64,000 bases of DNA from Epiperipatus broadwayi (lineage: Eukaryota > Onychophora > Udeonychophora > Euonychophora > Peripatidae): assembly GCA_028023455.1 (NCBI GenBank), contig JAQFVV010012510.1, forward strand, positions 866,001 through 930,000, written 5' to 3'. Positions 23,601 to 38,600 of the stretch are shown here, piece by piece. A program made the translations under genes and the position numbers. Within the stretch, counting starts at the first letter, position 1. Each line of letters begins with the position of its first letter. The notes beneath the pieces were generated by a model. That model was not told the DNA's origin. It saw nothing but the letters and a program-made list of their open reading frames with translations, and did no database searches.

Positions 23601-26600
23601 GAAAAGCATTCTATTTTATTGTCTAAACAAAAAAAAAAAAGTGAGCAAACCTATGCTCCTCCAAATCTTAGGCACTTTTCATGAGCTCAATAATAATATA
23701 GCTAAATAAAGTAACATATTATAGCACACCTCAATCAAGAATGTACAAGATATCATTTCCATCAAGCAAGACCATTAAATGAATTGTAAAGCAGTGATTC
23801 ATGTAATCCCCATGTAATACTCACACACAATATATACACCTGGGTCTCTTTTTACGCGGACTTATTTAACACGATTTTGAAGTTATGCGATTCGTGTTTC
23901 ACCGGAAGTCGAATTCCGATAATGCGCTATTACTTTAAATAATAAATTTCACGCACTTACGTTATATTGAAAGTAATAGCACATTATTGGAATTCGACTT
24001 TCATCTTAGTAATTTCAATATTTTCAGTGCTTTATAATAGTAAGATTTTATGCAATAATGAAATTAAAATCATGATTTCCACATTTTATGTATACACACA
24101 TTAAATTTTACAAGGTTATAATGTGAATTTGTTCAAACATTGTGCGTGTTAATTTTGCATTTTAAATCACATTCTGTTTTTGCTTTTTAAAAAAGAAGAT
24201 AATCAATTATTAATTATTTAGTGTCCACAAGTTTATTTTTAAAAGGTCAGTAATAGCAGTGGGCACAATTAAATTTGACAATTAAAAATTAAAATCTGAT
24301 TTTTAATTGTAATTAACAATTTAAAAATTACGGCGACTTGAAATTAATGTGATGTGAAATTTGATTTTTAAACAAATTGAAAATTAAAGACAAAAATAAG
24401 AATTTAATTTTTAGTTGTTAGTTTCATAAACAATTAATAAAATCATCGTCTCAAAGATTAATTACTAATTATGTTGTCACCAGAAAACCATTGACACAAC
24501 ATGAGTGTGAAGTTGGCGCTAGTTGTTTGCAAACGAACGTGTTTTTCGGCAAATAGCTATAATAATTAAAACGGGTACAAAAAAATGTAAATTACTGTAC
24601 TGTAAATTATGCATAAAAATATATTATTTTGAATAAAATTAAATATTATAGTTAAAAAAAGTTTGTCTTGTATCAATTTTTTTCAAATTTGAAAATTTTT
24701 ATTAGACACTTTATTTCCTTATTTTTTTTTTTGCACGAATTTTAAAGTAATTTTATGTTGGTGCTTTGCTTTTATGCGAATTCTGAAAAATCACAGACCG
24801 CACCCCCCCCCTTTTCAATGTAAGTTACGTCTATTTTTGCGTGATTTCGTTTGCGCGTTTTCTGAGGAACCTATCTATCGCGTAAAACGAGACCCAGGTG
24901 TATATAAAATAAAACTACAATCACAAATCCATTCATTGTTCAGTATAAAATCATTATTATTCGACCAGTTATTTGGAAATGAATTTCTACATCATTCCAT
25001 AAATACTTTTTGAATGAATTTATCAAATTAGCCTGTTTAACATCATTTTCCATTTAATGTACATTTTTCTGTGTGAATCGCTCAATAGACAGTGAAATAA
25101 AGATCCACCACAATTTATTTAATCTTTTGCAGCTATGTAAATTTAGTTCAATGTTTATAATTAATAGTAATTTTTTTTTCTCATTAATTTTTGTCTATTT
25201 TTCATCTAATTATTTTTAAATAATCAGTCAATCATGCTTTAAGTATATTCAAATATAACCTCTATTTAAAAAAAAAAAAAATTATTGCTCGAGAATTCAT
25301 AACAAGTTAAGAGTACTAGAAGTGATAGGGGATTGGTTGCATTCCATGGAACTTAAATCCAGAATTTGCCTCTCTATCATTGCACCAAATTATTCAGGGC
25401 TTTCAAATCACTTAGTCAAGTCAAAAAAAAAAAACTTTTAGATCTTTAAGAGATATGGTTTCAAAAATCCTAAATCTTGACAATGATCCTGAAATCCTCC
25501 TAATTAAGATTTTAAAATGTCATTTAATGATCTAATGAGAATAATAACTTCATCTGTTGATAAAGATAGATTGATCGTGATTAGCACAATGAGACAGTGT
25601 TTGTGTGGGAACCTATCGATTGTGTTGTAAAGCACGAGATTAATATTTATCTGCATATCTTATTACATTCATGAGCAAGGCTCACTTTCTATTAATATAT
25701 TCTTAAATAAGGTTCAAAGTAAAATATTTTAATGAATTATTACAAAAGAATTATCAATGAAATGTATGTTTTAAATATGTATATCTGTAAAAGTGATCCA
25801 TATTTGTAAAATAAAAGGTTTACATAAGATTTTAATGACTAAGAACCATTAACAAATGGACATGTAATTAGGGATAGGAGTACCTCTATATTTTTTAATT
25901 TAAAAAGTCCAAAACAAACAGAAAATAATACGAAATTTCCATAGTTCAGTTTCTCAAAGATAAGGATAATGGGAAAAAAATGCATGAAAAAATTTATGAT
26001 CATGGGGCCAAATTCCATGGGAACATTTGTACTATGACAGTTATATTATTACATCACTTACATTTTGTGAAACCGTTTTATTTAATGAGCGTCCAATCAG
26101 TAATGTAGCAAAACTTTAGCTTTGTTCAACAATTACTCACTTGCAAATAATTAGAATTGTTACATTAAACATGTTTAATGAAGTCTCATTGAAATTAGTA
26201 ATACTAAAAATAACTCAAAATACAGGCTTTCGTAATATTGTAAACGAAGTTTAATTTTATTTAGATTATGAAAAATATACAATTATATGAAATATTTTGT
26301 TTTACACAAAATACAGATAACTCTTAAGTTATTTTGAGATGTTCTTTTTTCATCTGAATGTATTATCTCCATATTAATATGTTAAGACCCTGGATCCATC
26401 TAATCATGACTCATGTAAAATGAGCAGAAAACCTGATGAGGAATAAATTTATCCTATATCATGACATGCACAATGTTTTTCTTTAAAAAATATTAAAGGC
26501 CTACAGAATGAAGATAGCTTTCTCCAACAATCATAAATAAAAATAGAACTGCTTAAATTTGTCAATAACTGAACTCTAATTAAATCAATTTTTAATGTAA

Positions 26601-29600
26601 ACAAAATATTTTCCAATTAATATTATCATCAAAAAAATTATTGAAAAATTGTATTTTCATTATACCATATTATTTAAAATTTCTTTCATAAATAAAAGTA
26701 TAAAAAAATTTCAAACATATATATATTGATATTAATCAGTCTCTATTTTGTTCAATTAACTCTCTTCTAAAAATAAATAACAAAAAAAATCAGAACGTAA
26801 ACGAAAATTACTCAAAATAACTGCAGCCAAATAAAATCCTTAATACACATTACAACTACAAATTATCATAAAGTAATGCAAAATCCCTTGTAAAACTATA
26901 AACTATTCATTTTACTGTGAAACAAATGTGGGAAGTTAAAAAAGCTTTTTTTAAAATGGATTTAAAAAAATAATCATATTATTATATCAAAAAATTAAAA
27001 TATTTACCCATTAAAACCTTCATCTTTATATATCCTAGGCACACCTTCTCTCAAAGTATTGCTCCATCCAGGTTGAGTCTGGATTCTTACTTTTACAGCT
27101 TCCATAGGAGCTAAAGCAATATCAGCAAAAAACTCTGCTGATGCACTAGCGAGAAGATAAAGTGTTGTCCGATATGAATAAGAATATTCCTATAAAAATT
27201 AAAAAAAAAAATCCCACTCAATCTATATATATATAAATAAATAGCTAGTAAAGCTATAACCATATTAAGTCAAATCGTTTCTAGTCTTATTTATGTTATA
27301 CAAACACAAATTATTTGTGTTTATCAATTCAAAAATTATTATAATATTGCATTTCCTTATTAATGCAAATAATTATGTAAACATATTGCAATACCAAATA
27401 TACTTGTTGCTGTGAATTCACAATCATAAAAAATAAATGAAAAGTTAAAACACTTTTTATTTACAGAACTTGTACAATATGTTATTATTTTCAATATACA
27501 AATTTATTTTATTTAGTAAATAAGCAATTGATGTAAAAAGAAATGACATTATGTTGACCTTAAAAGCAGGCTAATAAATAATGGTACTACAATTAAAAGA
27601 TAAAACTTTACCATCATTTGTAATACTTTGTCTCTAGGTTGCCACCTCTTGCATTTTAATTTTAGAACTATATTATAAACACTAATAAATCTATAATTAA
27701 GAAGTAAATGTACTATATGCTAATGTTTGACCTTTTAAACTTTAAACGCACATAAGTTTCCTTTCATGTCCATAGATAAAAATCTAATGATGTGAGTTCA
27801 AGCTTCTCATTAGTCATTTCACTGATTTTTGTCATTTTATTCATTTGAGCAAGAAATCCTCTTATTCTGATGTTATAATGCCCAGATGCATCTTCTTGCT
27901 GAAATACCAAGAAATACCCTCCAAAAAAGGTAGTACAATGTGATTCAAATACCAATTCACCTATATCTGTATTACGGTTATACTTTTGAACTGATGTAGA
28001 TTATATAAAGATTAGCAGCAGATATCATCTATTCACCTTTCAAAATAAAATACTCAACATAATTACGGGATAAAAATGTAGTATTCTGCATATTATAGTC
28101 TATTCATTAAATTCTACTCATTAGTCCAACATCACCTATATAATTAATAGCTGCTAAGCACTGCATACACAAAAAGAGTGGCTTATTTTTGAGTAAATAA
28201 CCTGTTACATCTAAACAACAAATTTGATTTACTTTCACTACTGTGTACTTTCATGAATCAAGATTCACAAAAGAAAAAATAAAACGTTTGTTTATATTTT
28301 TATTATCCTTTATTCAAGTTCGAATACTTTAATAGTCCATATATTGCCCTTATACTATATCTTCATACAACAACAAAAAATTTAATTATTCAAGATTTAT
28401 TCTTTATGTGATGAATAAATTGTTATCTCAATTTAAATTTATAGAAAATCTGCTAAATGTCATTTAGATTGGTATATTCTTCACATAAGTATATGATATA
28501 CTGAAATCCAATAAGTGATTTTTTATATAAATGAATTTTTTACATTAGAAATACAAATTAATCTTTAAAATTTTGATCATAATTAAAACATTTTATCTAT
28601 TAGTCATAAAATGTAAATGTAAACATTAATTAAAGTATTATTAGATATGAGTAAAACAGCTTAACAGTATTCCAATTTTATGTAAATATGATGTAGCATG
28701 TTTGTAGATTTCCTTAAAACATTTTGACTCCGACTACCCCTTTTCAGAAGTTTAGATTTTAAAGTGAGCTTGCATGGAATCTGTAAATCTTTCACTTACA
28801 GGTATCACATCATTTTTTCGGCCATCTTGTTACATTTAAAAAGATCTATTTTTTTCTACGATAAAATTTAGATTTTTTTTTAAAGATTTGTTAAGCGTAA
28901 AATGTTTTTAACGGCTAAAATGAATTTTCTCATGGCTTGTTCTGATTTGAATATAAAATTCGGGATGAATGTATTTGTGAGCCTTCTCTTTCTAGAAGAA
29001 AATTTTAGTGATAATTCAGACCTAGAAACTGCAATGACCAAAAAAAAAAAAAGTTGGTGAAGTCATTTATCTGCAAGGACAAGCATGGGAACTGCATTTA
29101 GGGTTTCTTCATGACTGGACTTCGATCCTGGACTCATAATGTTTATGTGTCACGCCGCACAGAAAAAATCAATTTTCTTATCAGACTAGTCAATTAGTGT
29201 ATTTTATCACTTATATTTTTATATGATTACATATGTGTAGAAAGCAAAAATATGCTGTAGAATTTTAGGCAATTTACACTTCAATAACAATAAAAACATG
29301 CACATCCACACCCAGAATCATATACCTACATGGTTAGTGCAATAGGCAAGATATATCATGATTTTATTTATATGATCATTCATTTACTGCATGATTACAG
29401 TAACAATGTACTCATTTGTTACAATTTTGAAATAATCTCTTGAACATGGACTTTCAAGCATACTCAGCCATCCACTATCGCATACATCATCTCCCACACA
29501 CATATATAATCAGTGCTCATAATAAATTTATTTTGATATTTATTGATTCACTTAGTTTTTATTCATTTTATCTTACATAAATTTTTGTTTGATATTTATT

Positions 29601-32600
29601 TTTTGAGTACATTTACTTGAAAAGAATTCAGATTTTAGGTCACCCCACATTTTTCAATAATATAATAATATATTAAAATTTACTAAAGTTCTATTTGCAT
29701 AATATCTCATAAACGGTTCTTATTGTTACTCCCCCCCCCCTCACTAAAACCAAACATATTTCTAACACCCTGCCTGGAAGGACAACCAAACATTTCTAGC
29801 AGATATCGTGCATGGAAGGACAAGATTTGAGTCAACTAGTAAAAATAAAAGTATTATAAATAATATATAAAAATAAGTCATCAATCGCTTCATTTTTACT
29901 ATGAAAAATTATCTCAGGTAAGTCATGTTATATATCACTTTTTCAGCATTTTATGACAAATGTGATGAAGCTGTCTATGATATTGTCATTTTAACGTTTA
30001 ACTTTCAAAATTGAGAATTTGTGAACCAATATAAAAAAAAACATGTTTAAAAGTGTTAAAAATATCCTATTTAATGTTTTTTGAGGAGTTTGCTATTAAC
30101 TGAAAGGAGACCCTTTGATTCCTCTTGGAGGCCTTAAAGGAACTGAGGAGGGCAAATTCCTAATGTCCGCTCCATATGGTCTTGTCGTTGCAGCTGTTAT
30201 TACTATGTGATTATTCATATAGTATACGAACATGGATGGGCTGCTCACCATCACGCATTAGTCAGCGTGGTGAGTTTATTGGCTTTTTACCTCAGAGTTT
30301 AAGAATATTTTTTCAATATATACAATCATGACAGACAAAAATAAATCATGGCCCTTATTCCCAGGAGACTGTAAAGTCACCAACCAAGGCAGTGGTTGGT
30401 GGCCGAAGGCGGAGGGTGCTAAGAATCCCCTGATTGCGGATTCAGGCTGCCATTTGATAACGACTTTTTATTTAGGTATTTACAACTGCAGATCACTTTC
30501 AAGTGAAGAAAGATTGCAAGAGTTAGAAGAACTATCTTATATTAAATGGGACATTATTGGACTTTGTGAAGTTAGAAGAAAAGGTGAAGAAACAATTGAT
30601 TTAAAAAGTGGACATGTACTCTACTATAAAGGCACAAATATTGGAAATACAAGTGGAGTAGGATTCATTATAAATAAAAAATGGAAGAATAACATTGTGG
30701 AGATTGATGGTGTATCGGACAGAGTGGCAAGATTAGTTTTGCAACTTAATAGCAGATATCAAATGCAGATAATTCAGGTATATGCCCCAACAAGTTCTCA
30801 TAGTGATGAAGTAGTAGAAGATTTTTATATGGATGTACAAAGGCTTTTGATCAGAGTAAACAACATTTTAAAATTGTTATGGGAGACTTTAATGCTAGAA
30901 TTGGGAAACAAATGAAAGATGAAAATGCTGTAGGTAATTTTGGTTATAGTAATAGAAATGAGAGAGGACATAGACTTGTGGAGTTTACAGAAAAAGAAAA
31001 ACTTTATATTATGAATTCTTTTTTTGAGAAAAAGGTTAAAAGGAAATGGACATGGAAGCATCCAAACGAAGGTACAGCAGAATTGGATTATATTTTGACT
31101 AACAGAAAATACATATTTCAAGATTGTAATGTTCTTAATAAATTTAACACAGGAAGTGATCATCGATTAGTAAGATGTAAGATACATGTTAATGCAAAAC
31201 TAGAGACAAAATTATTAAGAAAAACAATATTTACAGTTGATATTCCTAATCTTCAGAAACATTCTAATGAATTTAAATTAGAACTTACAAATCGGTTTCA
31301 AGTATTAATAGATTTTGAACAAGATTCAGATTTGAAAGAAATTAATAGGAAAATAACTGATACACTTTTAAAAACTGCCACAAAGATAGCTGGTAGAAAA
31401 AAGCAGCAATTGACCAATAAAATTTCTACTGAGACTAGAGAATTTATGAAGAAAAGAAGGAATATGAAAATATACAAAAATGATGCATTAAAAAGGATTG
31501 AATATCTCGAATTTTGTAAAATGGTGTGGAAAAGAGTTGAAAATGATATAAGAAAGTATAATTGTGAACTAGCAAAGGAAAGCTGTAGAAGAGAATAAAA
31601 GTCTTAAGAGTGTAAAACAACATTTTGGCATTGGTAGAAAATTTATATTTGCAATAAGAAAAAAGATGGCATTATTACTAAAAAGAGGGATGACATCATG
31701 AAATGTGTAGAAGACTTCTATCAAAAATTATATAGTAATAAAGAACAAGTACTTCCTATACCTATTATATCTTCTGAATTGCCCAGAATTTTGAATGAGG
31801 TGAGAAAGGAAAGGCTCCAGGTAATGATGGAATTGTAATTGATATATTAAAAGAAGCAGGTGAAGAAATAGAATTTTTTTTACCAAAGTTATATTCCAAA
31901 TGTCTAAATGATAAAGATGTACCAGATGATTGGAAGAATGCAGTATTAATATTTAAAAAATGTGATAAAGAAGATATTAGAAATTACAGACCTATCAGTC
32001 TTTTATCAGTTTTATACAAAATTTTTACTAAGATAATTACAACTCGTCTACAAAGAACACTGGACTTCCACCAACCAAGAGAACAAGCTGGATTTAAAAG
32101 TGGTTTTAGTGCAGTACATCATATCCAGGTATTGAGAGAAGTTATAGAAAGGACAAATGAATATGAGTTGCCATTATGCTTAGGATTTGTAGATTACGAA
32201 AAGGCATTTGATTCTATAAACATTTTTTCAGTGATTAAAGCATTGGATCAACAAGGTATAGATCTAGGATATAGTCATATTTTAAAGAATATTTATAAAA
32301 ATGCAACAGCAACAATTAGATTACATAATGATAGTAGGAAAATCAACATTGAGAAGGGTGTAAAACAGGGTGATTCCATATCTCCAAAACTTTTTACAAC
32401 AGTGCTGCAAGAAGTATTTTGTGGATTAAAATGGGAAGCTAAAGGAGTGAAAGTAAATGGAGATTATTTAAGTCATTTAGATTTTGCAGATGATGTAGTT
32501 GTTTTTGCAAATAATGCTTTAGAGTTACAGGAAATGTTGCAGGAGTTATCAGATGAAAGTAGGACTAAAGATAAATGTTAAAAAGACTAAAGTAATGTTT

Positions 32601-35600
32601 AATAGATTTTCTCAAAATATGAAAATAAAGATTGATTATGATGAATTAGAAGAAGTTAACGTTACAAATACCTTGGTCAGATTATTAATACAGATGGAAA
32701 CATAATGGATGAAATTAATCACAGAATTAAACTTGGTTGGAGTGCTTTTGGTAGAAATAACTTGATACTAAAAGGAAATATGCCTATGTGTTTGAAAAGG
32801 AAGGTTTTTAATAAATGTGTTTTGCCAGTTCTTATTTATGGATCTGAGACTTAGACACTTAATAGAAGAGCAATACAGAGACTTCAAACCATTCAAAGAA
32901 GTATGGAGAGATGCATGTTGTGAACAAACATGTTACTGATCTTGAAAAAATTAAAAGACTGAAGTGGAGTTGGGCTGGACATATTGCTAGAAGAGATGAT
33001 AATAGATGGACAATTGAAATTTTAAACTGGATTCCAAGAGATTGTAAAAGACCCAGAAAAAGGCCACATGTGAGATGGATGGATGAAATAAGAAAGTGTG
33101 CAGGGGTGATGTGGAGAAGAGAAGCTACAGATCGGAAAAGATGGATTGAACTTGGAGAGACCTTCATCCTGCAGTGGATTGATAATGGTTGATGATGATG
33201 ATGATTACATTCTTTCGTATTTGCTCTTTCTAACAATATATATATTTTTATATTTACAGAATCCAAACAGAAGATATGTTATAAATTATATTTGTTGCAA
33301 TTTTTTTAAAATTCAAGAAATTAATAGCTGCAATTTTTTGCCGCAGGATATTGATGTACACTTCCATTATTGCATGTATTACTGTTAACAAATCGAAATA
33401 TATTCATGGCAAATTTTAAAAAAATGTTTATGTACACTTCCATTACTGCATGTATCGCCTTTAACAAATCGAAATAAATTCATAGCAAATTAGAAAAAAA
33501 TATTTATCATTGTGACATACTATACCAGAAATATTATTTACTGCTATTCAAAATTTCTCTTGGAGGTCAGCCCAAATTTTTTATTATGGATTAAACACTT
33601 TTATATTAACAACATCTACATATATTTTTAAGCTCCATAAAAGCAAAAACCAAAATATTTATTATCATTTAATATTTGCAGTACTTCAAATATAAACTCT
33701 TACTTAATCTACAATAACAGAAGCTTACAATTCTTTCGAGTGAGTCTTAGTCAATGTTTGACATTATTGCAACAAAAATACATCCAGATTGACTTGACAG
33801 CAGTCAACCAGAACAGCTATCACAGAGTTAATAACTGACATACGAGTATATATTTTTTAATAAATCAAATTTTCCAGAGACATTTGTCAGGAGGATATAT
33901 TCAACAATGCATATGGATCTTGAGAACTTAAAGTAGAAAAACTGATTTTAAACAAAGTCATACTTCATATAAATTTTTTTGTTAATTATTTGTAAAGCTA
34001 TTCTAAAATTCTGAAAAATTCCATGTGAATCTTCTTTTTAAAAAAATGATAGACTTTTTAGTATATACAGCAAATGATTTTGTAATGTTTAATTTTGAAG
34101 TTTTCTAAATGATTTAATGCTCACAAAAATGTTCTGTATATAATGGGGGAAGAGAAATGAAAAGCCAAATACATAAATATGAAATTAGCATTCAAATGTA
34201 TAGAGAGAAAAAAGTCATGTATATACAATTAGTTAAATTAAAAAGTAATTTTTATAGACTTGTGTTGGGGATGTGATTTGAATTTTATTTGAATATATGA
34301 AACTTAGCACATTCAAAATTCATTGTAAATAAATAATAGTCGATGCTTGTGTCAATCTCCAGATCTTCCATGTTCAAAAATACAAATATGCATTTTGTCA
34401 CATTCTCATTTAATCAATAAAAATGGGTAAAACAAATATATTTAATCTGATGTTTAACTTCAGAAAAAAATTTAATTACAAGATGATATTACACATTTGG
34501 TTTTTAATTAAATTACCAATACAAATAATGTACTCTGTAAGATTTCATTAAAAAATACGGTTGTTTTCTCATCCTTGGTGTTCGCCTTAAGATGTCGCTA
34601 CTTCTAGGTAAATTCCTAGAAATATACAGTTTCACCGGCCTTCACCCAACAAAAGAGGAATTTCTCTACGTTATAAACGCAGAAAAATCCTCACGTTATG
34701 TTGGACGGAGGAGGCGGCGACAGAAGCCAACACATAGAGACTTCTTTCTATGATAAAGCACAGAAAGAGTTCCCGACGGCTGCCGGTTATGGCTTTTTTT
34801 CTATGCTAAAAGCAAAGAGAAAGAAATGCCTCGATTGGCTGCCGAAGTAGTCGATTTTGTTCATCATTTTCTCGTAATAGTAGAATATCTATTTTCTCTG
34901 TAGTTTCGTGTGAGAGTGTATGTATTTGAAGCAGTCGTAGTTTTTTTAAATTTGATAAGACGTCTATTTTTTTTAATGTGTTGTAACTTACTTTACGGTT
35001 GTAAGTTTAGTAATAATGTACTGAAGATTCCATTACGAAGAGGTAACCCTCAAAAATTGCTTTTAAGGGTGCGAAAAGGGGGAAAAAAAAAGGATCACGC
35101 GAAAAGTAATTTTCGCGAGAATTCGTCCGTGACCAGTTACTTTTGCTATATATATACGCACAAACAAAAACAACCCACTGTCTAATTATTAAAAATTACT
35201 TGTTCGAAAAATAAAATTAGTCGGGTATTATTTTTTTTTTTGTTTTGTTACATTTATTATTTCAAAATAAGATTAGTTTTTATATCTACACACTAACAAG
35301 AACATAGTTCCTGATTAATTACTGTCTTTAAAAAAAAAAAAAAAAAGCAAATTCAACGGGGTTTGATTTTTTTCAATGGAGTCTTTGGATTACGGTTTGT
35401 TTGTTTTTATATATACACAAGATTTACAAAAAAAAAAGAAACCCACTTTCTGATTAATTACTGTCAAAAGAAATGCAAATTAGGCGGCTATCATTTTTAA
35501 ATTCAGTATTTCAATAACGGTACCCTTTTTACATAGACAGACTTAACAAAAACAACCCACTTTCTGATTCATTACTGTCCCCAAAAAAAGAAAACGGAAA

Positions 35601-38600
35601 TTAGTCGGGTATCATTTTTCAATCGAGTCTTTTAATGACAGTACTTACTAATAGTAATCGGGTATCAATTCTAAATTGTACTATATAAATTACGTTACTT
35701 TTGATAGATTTAGAATTACGTCTTGCTTTTTTAATAAAATGATTGATTTACTCTTGACCAAAAATACCATAACTTTAAAAAAAAAGACACACGTAAAGTC
35801 CCAAAAAAAAAAATGAGAAAAAGCCCCGTAACTTTAAAGACACACACACAAACTCAAAAACAATCTAAGATTAATAAACATTGACTTATTATGTCTTGCT
35901 TTTAAATCAAATTATTGATTTACTCTTGCAAAAAAAATATCGTAACTTTAAAAAGACACACCTAAAGTCCAAAAAAAAAAAATTTGAAAAAGCCCCGTAA
36001 CTTTAAAGACACACACAGAAACTCAAAAACAAGATAATATTAATAAAGATTTACTTATTATGTATTGCTTTTGAATAAAAGTATTGATTTACTCTTGCAA
36101 AAAAAAAAGACCGTAACTTTAAAAAGACACACGTAAAGTCAAAAAAAAAAAAAAAATTAGAAAAACACCCTAACTTTAAAGACACACACACACACAAACT
36201 CAAAAACAAGATAAAATTAATAAACATTTACAAAAATGAAAAAAACTATCATCATATAATAGTATTAATTATTAGAATATTTTATTACAAATCTAAGAAA
36301 TCAGATCTTTTTAGATCAAATCGATCATTTAGGTCCGGCCCGGAATCGTTATATGTATATGTTTTTGATTAGCATCAACGCCATATTAAGGCGAACACCA
36401 AGGATGAGAATACAACCAAAAATACTTTCAGAGTACTGTTTACACTTAATAATAAACGATTGTAATTTAAAAATGTTGGAACAAGTTCATGTGAAAGACA
36501 GCTCATGATAATAAATGCAGTCACTTGATGAAGGCTATTCTACAGATCTTATTTTGAATTCTTCCAGCTTTTTTCTCATATCTTCTGATTCTAGCTTGCA
36601 GAAAGCACAGATGCTGAAAATAATGTCGCATACACTATCTAGTCTTAATTAAATGTGAGAAAAATATTTCTGTATGAATTCGAAAATGAGACGATTAAAT
36701 TAATTAACCAACAACAATATATAGGCATACAAAAAAAAAAAAAGAACATTCAAGCACACCATAATCATGAATATATAAGTTTTGGGAACAGAACTAATAC
36801 ATTCAACTGATATATTTTTGATGTATCATTAAATGTGACACATTTGATTACTATTCATTAATTAATAGATGATGAAGTATTATCTGACAGATAGCTTTTT
36901 TACTTGTAGAACAACAAATAAACACTGATGAAATCCTTTATTCATAATTTATTCTATTCTGATAGGACATGAACTAATTTACTGTCTTTTTAAAAAAAAT
37001 TTTTTTTACACTATCTTCTATACTTTTTTTTTAAAGCTATGCTCCTTTTGACTAATAAAAACATGTTTTTTTTGGATCTCACAAGCTAATTTGTCCACCT
37101 ATATGGGTATTTTCCAAAAAAAACCCCCCATGATCGTTTAAATTAGTTTTCAAACCATAACTTAGTGCTGCATAATTAATAAATTATTTTCTGAATATTT
37201 AATATATATTGTAACCTGACAGGCCTATTACCCACCTTTTGAATAATTTCATTTCCTGAGCGCATTATGCAGGAAGGAACTACCGCATTCCCCAATGCTA
37301 ACGTCACTCCCTTGCAGCAACATCTGCTCGTCAGAGGATGTAGCTCCAGAGATTAGAAACATCTAGAAATTTATGTGCTTGGTTTCCCAAACAGCAACAT
37401 TAGAGTTCCATCTCACTTCAACCTTACTTACCCACATCAAGTTATTCCAGACATAGCTCAGGTAACATGAGATTCCTGTGAATCAGTGCATTAATTGATG
37501 AGTGATGCGAATTGAAATGAACAAGAGGTATTAGTTTTTTTTTTTTGTAGCAATTTATTTAACATTAATAATATTTGGGTATTAAGTTCTTAAACAAGAA
37601 GAAAAAGTTTATTGATAGTCTCTACTCTGGCTGCCGTCGTATCTGCGTGTACACCACGAATCTTCTCCTTGATCCTCCATGATGGGGAATTATTCTGTCA
37701 TGTGCATAGATACATATCCATGGGTATAAAAGCATTTGACTTTGATCTGTGTGTATATAAGCATTTGATTTCAGTCCATGTGTATAGAAGCATTTGATTT
37801 TAATTCAATTTTATAGAAGCATTTGATTTTAATTCAAGTTTATAGAAGCATTTGATTTTAATTGAAGTTTGTAAAAGCATTTGATTTCGATCCAGGTGTA
37901 TAGAAGCATTTGATGTTAATTCATATAAATATTAGCCTTTGATTTTAATTCTTATAAATATTAGTCCATATTTACTGCAGGCATGTGGACATATATTTTG
38001 ATGAAGTATCTTTAATTTTACTTCACAGATTATGTAGGTGCTGTTTTGAGTCATTTATTCGGAGCATTTCAATTCACATATTATACAGATGCAGGTTTGA
38101 ACCACTTATTTAGAAGTATTTTATCTTACACATTAGATACATGCGGTTGGGAGTATTTTTACTTTATTTCACAAATACAGAAGTGGGTTTGAACCACTTA
38201 TTTAAAAGTATTTCCTTTATAGCTTCTTAATTTACATCTATTATGTATTTAGGTATGTGGGTACATATTCATTACTATTCATGTAACAAGGCAAAACTCT
38301 CAATACAGTAGTGCCACCCTGTGCCAACCAGAATAATCAATGGAATCCCAGAAGGCCTGTGCATAAAATCCCTATCTAGTGCCTACTCATCCAATATCCC
38401 CAGACTAGTTTCTGGCTTGTGACCTTCGTCAGTGAGGAACTTTGGATCTGAGAGCACTGCACCTAGATCTTAGGAAGAGCCCACCTTTTATCTCTACTTA
38501 ACTACAAAACTATGAGAATAAAATTGAAAACACAATAATATTTTCAATCTAAGCTCAATAGCTTACATAGTCATATGGGTCTGAACTAGATAGGGATTTT

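Larger units (their letters stand above)
30089..33208 (+). mobile_element. RTE-clade LINE, copy B, near full length
   Basis: About 3.1 kb, the usual size for RTE elements. The 5' start (TTTGCTATTAACTGAAAGGA) is defined by alignment with copy A. It encodes an APE endonuclease then a reverse transcriptase and ends in a TGATGATGATGAT tail, a typical RTE 3' end. It sits in intron 2 of the carrier gene in antisense orientation. A few frameshifts and one in-frame stop separate the coding blocks, so it is recently dead rather than active. Copies A, C, D and E are relatives. Confidence 0.9.
34551..36425. mobile_element. 1.86 kb non-autonomous DNA transposon with 8-bp target duplication
   Basis: Element 34559-36417 is flanked by AAAAATAC at 34551-34558 and again at 36418-36425. 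Terminal inverted repeats are 32 bp with one mismatch, left GGTTGTTTTCTCATCCTTGG then TGTTCGCCTTAA (34559-34590), right complementary (36386-36417). An 8-bp duplication fits hAT, P or Merlin superfamilies; the GG start is not the usual hAT CAG, so the superfamily is open. No transposase is seen; the open frame at 34910-35185 has no motif I know. Inside: a GC-richer block, a CGCGAAAA/TTTTCGCG palindrome (35098-35117) and two kinds of direct repeats. Confidence 0.88.

Noticed and set aside
32859-33266. 135-codon open frame on the minus strand
   Set aside because: Antisense to the RTE copy B C-terminus; the same shadow recurs at 16003-16365 and 8241-8549.
37725-37970. Regularly spaced repeats resembling a CRISPR array
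   Set aside because: The units are contiguous 31-bp minisatellite repeats without unique spacers, in a eukaryotic intron.
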